Source of the DNA: JAJPKK01 sp963702755
GTDB taxonomy: Bacteria > Pseudomonadota > Alphaproteobacteria > Rhizobiales > Xanthobacteraceae
Assembly (NCBI GenBank): GCA_963702755.1
Contig: CAVPDZ010000026.1
Location: 122,871-186,870, forward strand
DNA length: 64,000 nt
Direction: 5' to 3'
Of this stretch, positions 1 through 9,994 are shown piece after piece. A model generated the notes under the pieces. The model saw nothing but the letters and a program-made list of their open reading frames with translations, did not search any database and was not told where the DNA came from. Every line of letters starts with the position of its first letter. The first letter of the stretch is position 1. The translations under genes and the position numbers were made by a program.

Positions 1-978
1 CTCAACGAACACCACCAGACCGCCTACGGCATGATGCCGATCCCCGGCGTTCTCGCGGGCGCGCTCGCGCGCAGCGTCAAGCGGGCGAAGCTCGCGGTTC
101 TCGGCCGCGCGCTGCCGCTCCTCAACAATCCGCTGATGGTGGCCGAGGAATACGCGATGCTCGACAACCTGACGCGGGGCCGCTTCATCGCCGGCTTCGT
201 GCGCGGGATCGGCGCCGAGTATCATGCCATGGGCATCAATCCGGCGCTGTCGCAGGACCGCTTCGCCGAAGCCCACGACCTCATCGTGCGCGCCTGGACC
301 GAGCCTGGGCCGTTCGCGTACGAGGGCAAGCAGTACCACTTCAACTACGTCAATCCGTGGCCGCGGCCCTATCAGACGCCGCACCCGCCGATCTGGATTC
401 CCTCGCAAGGGTCGAGCAGCACGATCAAATGGGCGGCGCAGATGCGCTACACCTACTGCCAGACGTTGAGCCCGATCGCGACGGTGGCACGCTTCTTCCA
501 GATGTATCGCGACGAGGCGGAGAAGGCGGGCTACGCGGCCTCGCCGGAGCAACTCGCGTGGTCGAACACGATCTACGTGGCCGAGACCGACGAGAAGGCG
601 ATGCGCGAGGCGCGGCCGCATCTCGAAGCGCTGGTGAACCGCTTCCTCAAGATGCCGACCGAAATGCTGCTGCCGCCGGGCTATACCAACATCGAATCGA
701 TGAAGCGCGTCCGCGCCGCCAAGGTGACGGGCAAGCCCGCGACCATCGAGGAGCTCGTCAATACCGGCGTCGTCATCATCGGCAGCCCAAACACGGTGCG
801 CGAGAAGCTCGCGGCGTATCAGGACCTCGCCGGCTTCAACACGTCGCTGACCAAGACGCAGTTCGGCACGCTGCCGAACGACATGACCCGCGCCAACATG
901 GCGGCGATCGCCGAAGAGATTCTGCCCCACTTCCGCAATCGCGTGCCGCAAGGCACGAGACAAGCCGCCGCGGAGTAG
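1..978 (+). CDS. LLM-class flavin-dependent oxidoreductase (5' partial)
   Basis: The open frame runs in from the window edge; the first codons read LNEHHQTAYG, the EHH motif of the bacterial-luciferase-like family, so the start lies upstream. Family members are FMN/F420-dependent monooxygenases or reductases with a TIM-barrel fold. Visible blocks are NNPLMVAEEYAMLDNLTRGR and GSPNTVREKL near the C-terminus, both typical of the family. The substrate cannot be told. A Bug receptor gene follows after 38 nt on the same strand, so the two are probably co-transcribed and the oxidoreductase may act on the imported compound (inference). Confidence 0.9.
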   Translation, partial: LNEHHQTAYGMMPIPGVLAGALARSVKRAKLAVLGRALPLLNNPLMVAEEYAMLDNLTRGRFIAGFVRGIGAEYHAMGINPALSQDRFAEAHDLIVRAWTEPGPFAYEGKQYHFNYVNPWPRPYQTPHPPIWIPSQGSSSTIKWAAQMRYTYCQTLSPIATVARFFQMYRDEAEKAGYAASPEQLAWSNTIYVAETDEKAMREARPHLEALVNRFLKMPTEMLLPPGYTNIESMKRVRAAKVTGKPATIEELVNTGVVIIGSPNTVREKLAAYQDLAGFNTSLTKTQFGTLPNDMTRANMAAIAEEILPHFRNRVPQGTRQAAAE

Positions 979-1016
979 GGGGAACACATCACCGCGTTCC
1001 GCGTGGAGGTTGCGCC

Positions 1017-1994
1017 ATGAAGCTCGCGCGCCGCCGGTTCCTGAGCCTTGCAGGCTCGGCCCTCGCCATGCCGGCGATCGGCCGCGCTGCCGCGGCGGAA
1101 ACCTATCCGTCGCGTCCGGTGCGTTTCGTCGTCGGCTATCCGCCCGGCGGATCGACCGACCTCCTCGCGCGCATTCTCGGCCGCTGGCTCGAGAAGCGCC
1201 TCGGCCAGCCGGTCATCATCGAGAACCGTCCGGGCGCGAGCACCAACATCGCGACCCAGGCGGTGGTCAACGCACCGCCGGACGGCCACACGCTGCTGCT
1301 GGCGTTGGCTTCGAACGCCATCAACGCGACCTTGTTCGAGAAGCTGCCGTTCAATTTCCTGCGCGACATTTCGCCGGTCGCCGGATTCGCCGAGCTTCAA
1401 CTCGTCCTCGAAGTGGCGCCGTCGGTACCTGCGCGCAACGTCGCCGAATTCATCGCGCTCGCGAAAGCCAATCCGGCCAAGATCAACACGGCCTCGTTCG
1501 GCACCGGCACCATCGGTCACCTGGCCATCGAGCTGTTGAAGGTCAGGGCCGGCATCGATCTCGTCCATGTGCCCTACCGTGGCGGAGCGGCCTTGGTCAC
1601 CGACATGATCGCCGGCGAGGTGCAGGCGGGCATCGATGCGATGCCGAACTCGCTGCCGCACATCCAGCGGGGAAGCTTGCGCGCGCTTGGCATCACCAAC
1701 GCCAACCGGTCGCCGGCGTTGCCGGATATCCCGACCATCGGCGAGACGCTGCCCGGCTATGAGGTGAACAGCTGGTCCGGCATCGGCGTGCCGAAAGGCA
1801 CGCCAGCCGATATCATCGCGAGGCTCAATCGCGAGATCAACGCCGGCCTCGCCGATCCCGAAGTGCTGATGCGCCTCGCCGACGTCGGCGGGGTGGCGAC
1901 CATCATGTCGCCATCGGAGTTCGGCGCGTTGATTGCCCAAGACACCGAACGGTGGGCGCGCGTCATCAAGCAAGCCGGCATTCAGCCGGAGTAA
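1017..1994 (+). CDS. Bug-family (TctC-like) periplasmic receptor
   Basis: 325 aa. The N-terminus MKLARRRFLSLAGSALAMPA is a Tat-like signal (RRRF) followed by an AAAAET cleavage region. The mature part has the Bug signatures VGYPPGGSTDLLARIL, VIIENRPGAS and HVPYRGGAAL. These proteins bind carboxylated solutes, often for tripartite tricarboxylate transporters, but many copies stand alone as here, with no tctA or tctB nearby. The start at 1017 is set by GGAGG about 8 nt upstream. The stop is followed by a strong hairpin, which suggests the end of the transcription unit. Confidence 0.93.
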   Translation: MKLARRRFLSLAGSALAMPAIGRAAAAETYPSRPVRFVVGYPPGGSTDLLARILGRWLEKRLGQPVIIENRPGASTNIATQAVVNAPPDGHTLLLALASNAINATLFEKLPFNFLRDISPVAGFAELQLVLEVAPSVPARNVAEFIALAKANPAKINTASFGTGTIGHLAIELLKVRAGIDLVHVPYRGGAALVTDMIAGEVQAGIDAMPNSLPHIQRGSLRALGITNANRSPALPDIPTIGETLPGYEVNSWSGIGVPKGTPADIIARLNREINAGLADPEVLMRLADVGGVATIMSPSEFGALIAQDTERWARVIKQAGIQPE

Positions 1995-2036
1995 TGCCGT
2001 TCCACCTGTTCCAAATGAATCCGACGGGGCAAAAAA

Positions 2037-2073
2037 GCGCGCGCCGCGCTGTGGAGCCGCGGCGCGCGCCTTT
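2037..2073 (+). terminator. Rho-independent terminator after the Bug gene
   Basis: Perfect 12-bp GC stem (2037-2048 with 2058-2069), a 9-nt loop, then CTTT. Six A residues precede the stem, so it could also terminate transcription from the minus strand. Confidence 0.75.
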
Positions 2074-2157
2074 CATTGCCGCCCCTTCCTAGGCAACGGC
2101 TTTACTCTTTGCAGCGCTGACCACGTGTAATCTACCTGCCAAACTCAGGCGCTAACT

Positions 2158-2171
2158 TTGAGAAAGATCAA
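2158..2171 (+). promoter_or_regulatory. FNR/FixK-like box, distal, upstream of phaC
   Basis: TTGAGAAAGATCAA has the TTGA-N6-TCAA half-sites and spacing of the CRP/FNR family box (FixK consensus TTGAT-N4-ATCAA). It lies 35 bp upstream of a second box. Confidence 0.5.
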
Positions 2172-2192
2172 TTTCGGACCGCGGTTCCGCAA

Positions 2193-2206
2193 TTGACGTT
2201 GGTCAA
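2193..2206 (+). promoter_or_regulatory. FNR/FixK-like box, proximal, upstream of phaC
   Basis: TTGACGTTGGTCAA is a perfect inverted repeat TTGAC/GTCAA with 4 nt between the arms, 80 bp before the phaC ATG. A class II promoter with the box centred at -41.5 would start transcription near 2241. The match is visible; regulation by FNR or FixK is inferred. Confidence 0.6.
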
Positions 2207-2286
2207 GGCGCCTGTTCGGGCGCCAGATTGGATGCGGACCCAACGGACTCCAGCGAGATCACGGCGACACCCAAAGGAAATGCTGC

Positions 2287-4145
2287 ATGCCCGTAGGCGA
2301 AGTCATCGTGCTGCCCATCAAGGATCAGCAGCAAGTTCCGGTCCTGGCCCCAGGTGCGGCCGGTGTGCTCGCCCTCAGCCCGCTCAAAACGGACGCGGCA
2401 GCCGCTGAAGTTGATCGCCAGGAATCGCCGGACTTTGCCGACGAGATCGATCGTTCCTTGCATGCCGGCCTTGCGCGGTTCACGGCGGGCCTGTCGCCGG
2501 CATCGCTTGCGGCGGCATATTTCGACTGGGCGGCGCATCTCGCGGCGGCGCCCGGAAAGCGGCTGAAGCTTGCCGAGCAAGCCGTGCAGAAAGCATTGCG
2601 GCTCGTCGATTACAGCTGCCGCTGTGCGCTAAGTCCCGGCTCGGCAAATGCCTGCGTCGACCCGCCGCCGCAGGATCGCCGCTTCGTCGAGGAATCCGTG
2701 GCGTCATTTCCCGTTCAACGTCATTCACCAGGGCTTCCTGCTGAATGAACAATGGTGGCACGAGGCCACCACAGGAATTCGCGGCGTCTCGAAACATCAC
2801 GAGGAGGTCGTCGAATTCGCCGCGCGACAGATCCTCGACATCTTTTCGCCTTCGAACTTTTCGCTGAGCAATCCCGAGGTGCTCCAGCGCACCGCGCAGG
2901 AGCGCGGCACCAATCTCGTCAAGGGCTTCTGCAACATGGTCGACGACGGCCAACGCGTTTTGCGCGGCGAGGAACCGGCCGGCGCGGAGGCGTTCGTCGT
3001 CGGCGAGAATGTCGCGATCACGCCCGGCACCGTCGTTTACCGCAATCGGCTCATCGAATTGATCCGCTACGCGCCGGCAACCGAGAAGGTGCGGCCCGAG
3101 CCGGTGCTGATCGTGCCGGCGTGGATCATGAAGTACTACATCCTCGATCTCTCGCCCCACAATTCGCTGGTCAAATACCTCACCGAACAAGGCTTCACCG
3201 TCTTCATGCTGTCGTGGAAGAACCCGACGGAGGAGGATACGCGACCTCGGCATGGAGGATTATCGGACGCTCGGCGTGATGGCCGCGCTCGACGCCGTGA
3301 GTGCGCAGGTTCCGGGAACGCCGATCCACGCGATCGGCTACTGCCTCGGCGGCACGCTGCTCGCGATTGCCGCGGCGGCGATGGCGCGCGACGGCGATCA
3401 GCGGCTCAAGTCAATGACGCTGTTCGCGGCGCAGACCGATTTCACCGAGGCCGGCGAGCTGATGTTGTTCATCGACGACAGTCAGGTCACCTTTCTCGAG
3501 GAGCTGATGGAGGAGCAAGGCTACCTCGACTCCCGGCAGATGGCTGGCACGTTCCAGCTGCTGCGCTCGAACGATCTCGTCTGGTCGCACATCATTCGTG
3601 ACTATCTCATGGGCGAGCGCGAGCCCATGACCGACATGATGGCCTGGAACGCCGACGCGACCCGCATGCCGCCGCGCATGCATTCGGAGTACCTCCGCGA
3701 TCTGTTCCTCAACAACGACCTCGCCGAAGGGCACTACCTTGCCGGCGGCCGTCCCGTGGCGCTGTCGGACATCAAAGTGCCCATCTTTGCGGTCGGTACC
3801 CAAACGGATCATGTGGCGCCGTGGCGCTCGACCCACAAAATCCATCTCCTGACCGACGCGGAAATCACTTACGTGCTGACGACCGGCGGCCACAACGCCG
3901 GCATCATCTCCGAAATCGGCCACAAGCACCGCAGCTTTCAAATGCTGACCCGCCCCGCCGAGAGCCACTACATGGACCCCGATTCGTGGCTTGCGATGGC
4001 GCCGCGCAAGGAGGGATCGTGGTGGCCGGCGCTCGCCGCCTGGCTCGATCAACGGTCGGGCCCCTGGGTCGACGCCAACCGGTTCGACGATCGGGCCGGC
4101 GCATCGCTGGGTCCGGCGCCCGGCACCTACGTGCTGCAGGATTGA
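2287..4145 (+). CDS. phaC: Class I poly(3-hydroxyalkanoate) synthase PhaC (two frame breaks)
   Basis: Cytoplasmic enzyme that polymerises 3-hydroxyacyl-CoA into storage polyester. The PhaC N-terminal domain is visible (DRRFVEES, then HFPFNVIHQGFLLNEQWW), followed by the alpha/beta hydrolase part with the nucleophile box GYCLGG. The catalytic Asp is in VGTQTDHVAPW and the His in TTGGHNAGI. About 618 codons is the usual class I length. The reading frame breaks twice. Near 2696 one extra base separates EES from WRHFPFN; near 3240 one extra base separates EED from RDLGMEDY. Removing both restores a full-length synthase, so sequence error is likelier than loss. Start 2287 has AAGGAAA upstream. Two FNR/FixK-like boxes precede it, fitting PHA use as a reductant sink at low oxygen. 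Confidence 0.88.
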
Positions 4146-4183
4146 GCCTGGGCCACGCGAGCTGGCACAACGCTAATCCACAT

Positions 4184-5318
4184 TCACTCCAGTGATTTGC
4201 GGAAACGCAGGATGCTGACCGTGAGCAGCACGGCGGCGATTGCGCCCATCGCCGCGAGATCCGGCCACAAAATGCTGACGCCGATGCCTTTCAGGAAGGT
4301 GCCGCGGATGACGACGAGGAAATATCGCAGCGGATTGACGTAGGTGAACCATTGCAACACCTCCGGCATGCTTGAAATCGGAAAGCTGAAGCCGGACAGG
4401 ATGAAAAACGGATTGAGCACGAAGAAATTGGTGGCGAAGGCCTGCTGCTGGGTCGAGCACACCGTCGAGATGAGGAGCCCGAGGGCGAGCAGGCTCAGCA
4501 GGTAGAGCATCGTTCCGCTGATGAAGACGAGCGGATTGCCGACGAACGGCACCTCGAACCAGAAGATGCCCGCGATGGTGATCAGCCCCGCGATGCCGAG
4601 CCCGACGACGAAGAACGGCACGGTCTTGCCGAGGATGAACTCGGCCGGGCGGATCGGACTGACCATGATCTGCTCCAGCGTGCCGACCTCGCGCTCGCGC
4701 ACGACCGCGAACGCCGTGAGGTTCACGATCATGACCAGCAGGATCGTCGCGATCACGCCGGGCACGAAGAACCAGCGGCCGTTGAAGTCCGGATTGAACC
4801 ACGGCCGCTGCTCGACCGTCACCGACACCTGCTGCATGCCGTTGATGCCCAGCGTTCGCTCGGCGAGATCGGTGACATAGTCCTGGGCGAACCCGTTCGC
4901 GATCGTATTGATGTAGCCGAGCGCGATGAGCGCCGTGTTGGAATTGGTGCCGTCGACCAGCACCTGAACCGGCGCTTCCTGCCCCTTGCGCAGCAGGTTG
5001 GCGAATCCGGCGTGAATGACGAGGGCAACGACGGCGTCGCCGCGGTCGATCGCGGCGCCGGCTTCGGCCTGAGTCTCGACGCGGCGGACGACGTTGAGAC
5101 GGTCGCTGGAGGTGAAGCGGGCGACGAGTTCGCGGCTTTCCTGCGTCCGGTCGAGATCGAGCACGACGGTCGAGACATGGTAGACCTCGAAGGTCGCGGC
5201 ATAGCCGAACAGCAGGAGCTGCAGCAGCGGCGGCACGATGAGCCGCATAGCGCCCCCATTTGTCGCGCCAAAGCTGGATGAACTCCTTCACCCAGATGTG
5301 GGAGATGCGGGTCAGCAT
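4184..5318 (-). CDS. ABC-2 type exporter permease, YhhJ-like (one frame break)
   Basis: Last gene of the exporter operon. The N-terminus MLTRISHIWVKEFIQLWRDK is in another frame from the rest, which resumes at MRLIVPPLLQLLLFGYA; the break is near 5255. Topology is that of the ABC2_membrane family: one N-terminal membrane segment, a large extracytoplasmic domain of about 160 residues, then a block of five or so helices with the motif REREVGTLEQIMVSPIRPAE at its start. It is a paralogue of the adjoining permease, and the two probably form a heterodimer. The start at 5318 lies 8 nt after the preceding stop. Confidence 0.85.
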
Positions 5319-5325
5319 GGGAGCC

Positions 5326-6463
5326 TCAATCGAGGCTCTTGCGGAAGGCGCGGGAGGCCAGCACCCCGACGACCGCCGCATAGACGAATAGGCACAGGAT
5401 CGGCGTCATCAGCGCCGGAATATCCGCGCCCTTGAGGAAGATCGATTTGACGATGGTGACGTAGTAGCGCGAGTAAACGAGATAGGTCACGTATTGAATG
5501 AACGTCGGCATCTGGTCGATCGGAAACACGTAGCCCGAGAGCAGCGTGGTCGGCAGCATGGTGACGAGCAGCGCGACCTGGCTCGCGCCGATCTGGCTGC
5601 GGATGAGCACGGACAGCAGGTAGCCGATGCCCTAACACCACCACGAGGAAGAGCGTCGTGGTGAAGAACAGCGTGAAAATCGTTCCGCGAAACGGCACGT
5701 CGAACCACAGCACGGCGATCGCGAGGCAAAACGCGGCGTCGATCCAGCCCAGCACCAGATAGGGCAGGAGCTTTCCGATCATGACCTCGCTCGGTTTGAC
5801 CGGCGTCGAGATCAGGAGCTCCATGGTGCCGCGCTCCCACTCCCGCGAAATCGTCAGCGACGTCAGCTGGGCGCCGACCAGCGCCATGATGACGGCGACC
5901 ACGCCCGGGATGAAGAAATTGCGGCTTTCGAGGTCTTCGTTGAACCAGACCCGCGACTGCACCGTCATCGGGTTGACCTGTTGAAGACGGCGGCCTTGCC
6001 GGTCGAGCGCATTGAGCGCGATTTCGCCGGAGAAACTCGAGACCACCGCAAGCGCATAGCCGACGGCGATGTTCGCGGTGTTGTCGTCGGTCGCGTCCAG
6101 GATCGCCTGAACGGACGACTGGCCGGTATCGATCAGGCGCTCGGAAAAATCGGGCGGGATGACGATTGCGATCTTGCAATCGCCGCGATCGACGGCGGAT
6201 ACGAGCTGCGGGTAGCTCGCTACATTGCGCGCGATGGTGAAATAGAGCGAAGCCTGGAAATGCTTGAGCAGCGCCTGGCTCTGCTGGCTCGCCTCGCGAT
6301 CGAACGTGCAGACCGGCAGGTGCTTGAGGTCGAGCGTCACCCCATAGCCCAAGAGGAACATCTGGGTGAACGGCAACAGCAGCGCGATCATCAGGCTGCG
6401 CGGATCGCGCCAGATCTGCAGCATCTCCTTGGCCGCAATAGCCCTGATGCGCGGCAGTCTCAT
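5326..6463 (-). CDS. ABC-2 type exporter permease (one frame break)
   Basis: Begins MRLPRIRAIAAKEMLQIWRD at 6463, its ATG overlapping the preceding stop as ATGA. Domain order matches the neighbouring permease: N-terminal helix (LPFTQMFLLGYGVTL), extracytoplasmic domain, then a six-helix core with REWERGTMELLISTPVKPSE. The frame breaks near 5632 (VVV then GIGYLLSVLIRSQIG), consistent with one surplus base. Together with two ATPases and HlyD it makes a complete HlyD/ABC-2 exporter resembling YhiI-RbbA-YhhJ of enterobacteria, where the two ATPase domains are fused; here they are separate genes. Substrate unknown. Confidence 0.85.
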
Positions 6464-7438
6464 GCGGCAGCCTTCCGGCGCGCGACGTCCGCGGCAATGA
6501 GTTGCACGAACACGTCTTCGAGCGAAGGCGCGATCGGCGTGATGCTGTCGGCGTGAAGGCCCTTGGCGGCGAGATACGCGGGCAATTCCTTGCGGCTCGC
6601 TTCGGCATTGTCGACGAGGACATGCAGTGCGTTGCCGAAGACCGAGCAGTCGCGAACGCCGGGTGCGGATTGCAGCGCCGCGAGCAGGGGACCGGGCGCG
6701 GCGCATTCGATCAGCAGCAAGTCGCCGCCGAGCGAGGTGTGCTTGAGTGCCGCGGGGCTGCCGATGGCGATCAGGCGGCCATGATTGATCAGCGCGGCGC
6801 GGTGGCAATACTCGGCTTCGTCCATGTAGTGGGTCGAGACCAGCACGGTCACGCCCTCGGCCGGCGAGCGTGTGGATCAGATCCCAGAAGCGCCGCCGCG
6901 ACGCCGGCTCGACGCCCGAGGTCGGCTCGTCCAGAAACAGGATCGGCGGACGGTGAAGCACGGCGCAGCCGAGCGCCAGGCGCTGCTGCCAGCCGCCCGC
7001 AAGCGTCGCCACCAGCGCATTCTCGCGGCCGGCGAGACCCGCCATGTCGATGGCAAAGCGCATCCGCTCGGCAAGCTCTTCCCGGGGCACGCGATAGATG
7101 CCGCCGAAGAACTGGAGATTCTCCTCGACCGTGAGATCGCGATAGAGCGAGAACTTCTGCGACATGTAGCCGATGTGCTGGCGCACGCCTTCCGGATCGC
7201 GGGCGACATCGATGCCGGCGACGATGGCGCGGCCAGCGCTCGGCCGCAGCAGGCCGCAGAGGATGCGGATGATGGTCGACTTCCCCGCGCCATTGGGACC
7301 GAGGAAGCCCATGATTTCGCCCTTGGCGACCTCGAAGCTCACATGGTCGACGGCGACGAAATTGCCGAACCGCTTGACCAGCTGATCGGCCACGATCTGG
7401 GGCGTGCCGTGCGGACTTCCCTGCTCGGCCATGCTCAT
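6460..7438 (-). CDS. ABC exporter ATPase, second subunit (one frame break)
   Basis: Nucleotide-binding subunit. Walker A is GPNGAGKST and Walker B ILFLDEPTSGVEP. The signature is LAGGWQQR, where the usual LSGGQ Ser is Ala and Gln is Trp, so this subunit may provide a degenerate ATP site in a heterodimer. The frame breaks near 6860, inside the H-loop approach; VTVLVSTHYMDEAEYC continues in the next frame. Start ATG 7438 overlaps the upstream stop by 4 nt (ATGA); an alternative ATG lies at 7432. The C-terminal extension ends PSLEDVFVQLIAADVARR, like DrrA-type ATPases. Confidence 0.87.
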
Positions 7439-8373
7439 GTCGCGTCCTCGGTCTCGAGCAACGCGACGAACACGTCCTCGATGCTGGGCGAGCCGACCGC
7501 GACGTCGGTGTAAGGTACGCCGGCGCGATCGAGCGCCGCGCGCAGTTGCGCGATTCGCTTTTCGGCATCGTCGACGACCGCATGCACGCCGTCGCCCACC
7601 AGGATGACGTGGCTGACGCCCTCGAGCTTTTCGATCGCGGTGCGCACGGCACGCCCGTCGGTCGATGAGATGGCGAGAAGCGCGCCCGGCATGCGCTCCT
7701 TGAGCGCGGCCGGCGTGTCGCAATAGAGCGCGTGGCCATTGTGCAGCAGCGTGAGCCGGTTGCAGCGCTCCGCCTCGTCGAGATAGGCGGTCGAAATCAC
7801 GATGGTCACGCCGTCCTCGCGCAGCCCGTAGAGGATGCTCCAGAAGTCGCGCCGCGACACCGGATCGACGCCGGTCGTCGGTTCGTCGAGCAGCAGGATC
7901 TTGGGCGTATGCACGAGGGCGCAGGTCAGGCCCAATTTCTGCTTCATGCCGCCGGACAATTGGCCGGCCTTGAAGCGGCCAAAGCCCGTCATGCCGGACG
8001 CGGCGAGAAGCCGCTCAGCGCGTTCGCGCTGGAGCTTGCGCGGCACTTCGAACAGGTCCGCGTAGAACCGGATATTCTCGTCGACGGTCAGGTCCTCGTA
8101 GAGGCCGAAGCGCTGCGGCATATAGCTCACATGCTGCTTCGCCTCTTCCGGATCGGCGACCGCATCGATGCCATCGATGGTCATCGCGCCGCTGTCCGGC
8201 CGCATCACGCCGGCGAGCATCCGCATGGTGGCGGTCTTGCCGGCGCCATCGGGACCGACGAGGCCGAAAATCTCGCCGTGGCTCACCGCAAAGCTCAACC
8301 GATCGACCGCGGTGGTTTCCGGGAAGCGCTTGACCAGGTTGTCGACCGCGATGATGGGCCCAGCGCCGGTCAT
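7435..8373 (-). CDS. ABC exporter ATPase, first subunit
   Basis: 312 aa, intact. Walker A GPDGAGKTATM, signature LSGGMKQKLGL, Walker B ILLLDEPTTGVDP and H-loop VISTAYLDEAERC are canonical apart from Asp in the P-loop (GPDG for GPNG), a known variant in YhiH/RbbA-like ATPases. The C-terminal part ends SPSIEDVFVALLETEDAT. It overlaps both neighbours by 4 nt (ATGA), so translation of the five genes is coupled. It energises export through the two downstream permeases. Confidence 0.93.
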   Translation of the reverse strand: MTGAGPIIAVDNLVKRFPETTAVDRLSFAVSHGEIFGLVGPDGAGKTATMRMLAGVMRPDSGAMTIDGIDAVADPEEAKQHVSYMPQRFGLYEDLTVDENIRFYADLFEVPRKLQRERAERLLAASGMTGFGRFKAGQLSGGMKQKLGLTCALVHTPKILLLDEPTTGVDPVSRRDFWSILYGLREDGVTIVISTAYLDEAERCNRLTLLHNGHALYCDTPAALKERMPGALLAISSTDGRAVRTAIEKLEGVSHVILVGDGVHAVVDDAEKRIAQLRAALDRAGVPYTDVAVGSPSIEDVFVALLETEDAT

Positions 8374-9374
8374 GACGTGCCCGCCGGGAGCGCTTCGAGC
8401 GTCGCATCCGCCGGCATGCCCGGCACCAGCTCGTGGGTCGGATTATCGATATCGATCTTGATGCGATAGACGAGGGTGACGCGCTCGGCGTGGGTCTCGA
8501 CGCTCTTCGGCGTGAATTCCGCCGTCGAGGAAATGAAGGAGACGCGGCCTTTGTAGGTCTTGTTCGGGTAAGTGTCCGTCTTGACCGTGGCCGGCTGGTC
8601 GAGGCGAATCTTTCCGAGATCGGTCTCGTTGATGTAGGCGCGCAGCCAGATGTGATCGAGATCGGCAAGCGTCACCACCGGCGTGCCGGGCACCATGATC
8701 TCGCCAAGCTCGGCCTGCCGCACCGTGATGACGCCGTCGAACGGCGCCCGCAGCACCGTGTAGTCGAGCACGATCTTCGCAAGTGCCAACGCCTCGGTCG
8801 CGTTGTTGACGTTGGCGGTGGCGAGGTCGACTTGTCGTTCCGCGGCCTTCTCCAACGCCTGATCCCGCTCGTAGGCGGCGTTCGATTTTTTGAGCGTCGC
8901 GCTGGTCTGATCGCGGGCCTCGATGGTGCCGGCGCCCTTTTTCATGAGCTGGTCGGCGCGGTCGAACTCGAGCTTTGCGAGCTCGAGATCGGCGGCATCG
9001 CTCTCGACGATCTTGCGCGCCGCCGCGAGATTTTGCTCCGACGCCGCGAGCTGGCGCTTTTGCACTTCGAGGGTAGCGGTGGCGATCACGACCTGCTGGC
9101 GGTAATCGGAGTCATCAACGCGCGCGATCAGCGTGCCGGCGGTGACCCATTGGCCTTCGTTGAACGGCAATTCGACGATGCGCGACTGCACGGTCTTGAA
9201 ACCGAGCACCGCCTGGTGGGCCTCGATGTTGCCCGACAGCGTGATGGTTGCGGGCCGCTTCGAGCGCGTCAGCCAGCTGGCGACGGCATCGAAATCGAAG
9301 GCGACGACGCCGCCGCAAACCACCGCGACCGCGCCCACGATGAGCGCAAGTCTGCTCTTGCCCAAATTGACCAT
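8370..9374 (-). CDS. HlyD-family periplasmic adaptor of the ABC exporter
   Basis: 334 aa. One N-terminal membrane anchor (about residues 8-26), then a lipoyl half-motif (SGNIEAHQAVLGFKTVQSRI), a long alpha hairpin (about 85-200, rich in Ala, Glu and Lys), the second lipoyl half (LDYTVLRAPFDGVITVRQAE) and a beta-barrel domain. Such adaptors link an inner-membrane exporter to an outer-membrane channel. First gene of the operon; the next gene overlaps it by 4 nt. A FixK-like box lies about 190 bp upstream and an imperfect palindrome lies between. Confidence 0.93.
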   Translation of the reverse strand: MVNLGKSRLALIVGAVAVVCGGVVAFDFDAVASWLTRSKRPATITLSGNIEAHQAVLGFKTVQSRIVELPFNEGQWVTAGTLIARVDDSDYRQQVVIATATLEVQKRQLAASEQNLAAARKIVESDAADLELAKLEFDRADQLMKKGAGTIEARDQTSATLKKSNAAYERDQALEKAAERQVDLATANVNNATEALALAKIVLDYTVLRAPFDGVITVRQAELGEIMVPGTPVVTLADLDHIWLRAYINETDLGKIRLDQPATVKTDTYPNKTYKGRVSFISSTAEFTPKSVETHAERVTLVYRIKIDIDNPTHELVPGMPADATLEALPAGTS

Positions 9375-9483
9375 GTAATCCTCTGCCGCGACGCTTTGCT
9401 CGGCGTCGGCGGATGGAAATTTGGGGCATCGCTTTCAGCGGCGCTTTGATTCACGTCATAAAATGAAGGGCGTTAACATGCAC

Positions 9484-9518
9484 TTAAGGGAGCACGCTTC
9501 GACGCAAGCGTTCCTTAA
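9484..9518. promoter_or_regulatory. Imperfect palindrome in the hlyD leader
   Basis: Inner arms ACGCTT and AAGCGT flank a 6-nt spacer, and outer arms TTAAGG and CCTTAA extend them with a few unpaired bases. It lies about 110 bp before the hlyD-like start. No T-run follows, so an operator or RNA hairpin is likelier than a terminator. Weak call. Confidence 0.3.
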
Positions 9519-9559
9519 ACGTATGCATATATTTCGGCCAAATGCCTCTTGGATAGGCA

Positions 9560-9573
9560 TTGACGCAAATCAA
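9560..9573 (-). promoter_or_regulatory. FNR/FixK-like box upstream of the exporter operon
   Basis: TTGACGCAAATCAA: TTGA-N6-TCAA with the FixK-preferred C and A next to the half-sites. It sits between the stop of chaB and the exporter operon on the same strand, so it most likely serves the exporter. Confidence 0.55.
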
Positions 9574-9598
9574 TTGGCTAGCGCGCGAGCGGATGGGG

Positions 9599-9805
9599 TT
9601 AGCGCGGGACCCAGACGTCGCCGGCTTTGACGTAAGAGCGCTTCACCGCCGCCCATGCAATCCGGTGGGCCGCTTCCTCCTGCCGCGGGTCGCCTTCGTG
9701 GGCAGCATAGGCGTGATTGAACGCAGCCCGGTAGATGTCCTGCGCATGCGGCGGCAGATGCCGCGCGACCGAGTCCGGCAGATCTTCGTTGGTCGCGTAT
9801 GGCAT
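9599..9805 (-). CDS. chaB: ChaB family protein
   Basis: 68 aa small cytoplasmic protein. It has the ChaB signature almost throughout: MPYATNEDLPDSV at the start, HAQDIYRAAFNHAY, then HRIAWAAVKRSYVKAGDVW. ChaB was named as a regulator of the ChaA cation antiporter in E. coli, but the biochemical role of the family is unsettled. Start 9805 is preferred over the longer frame (9832) because the family begins MPY and GGAGAG precedes it. It follows the Mg2+ ATPase gene on the same strand, separated by a palindromic repeat. Confidence 0.88.
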   Translation of the reverse strand: MPYATNEDLPDSVARHLPPHAQDIYRAAFNHAYAAHEGDPRQEEAAHRIAWAAVKRSYVKAGDVWVPR

Positions 9806-9827
9806 GGCTCTCCTCGATGTCTGACGT

Positions 9828-9935
9828 GTCATTCCGGGGGCCGAGCGCAGCGAGGCAGCCCGGAATCCATACTCCGCAGTCCGTGTTCATGGATTCCGGG
9901 CTCGCCTCCGCTTCGCTGCGGCGCCCCGGAATGAC
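9828..9935. repeat. Intergenic palindromic element, family A, copy 1
   Basis: 108 bp bounded by the inverted ends GTCATTCCGGGG and CCCCGGAATGAC. A second copy of identical length lies at 50308-50415 and differs at about 6 positions. It sits between mgtA and chaB. Confidence 0.85.
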
Positions 9936-9994
9936 GCAGAGCGATGCCAGTGGTTCGCGGATGACGGAACGGCAAGGGGCGCCATCAGCTCCAT

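Noticed and set aside
2690..3252. Programmed frameshifting in phaC
   Set aside because: There is no slippery heptamer, no stimulatory structure, and similar breaks occur in many unrelated genes; sequence error explains them better.
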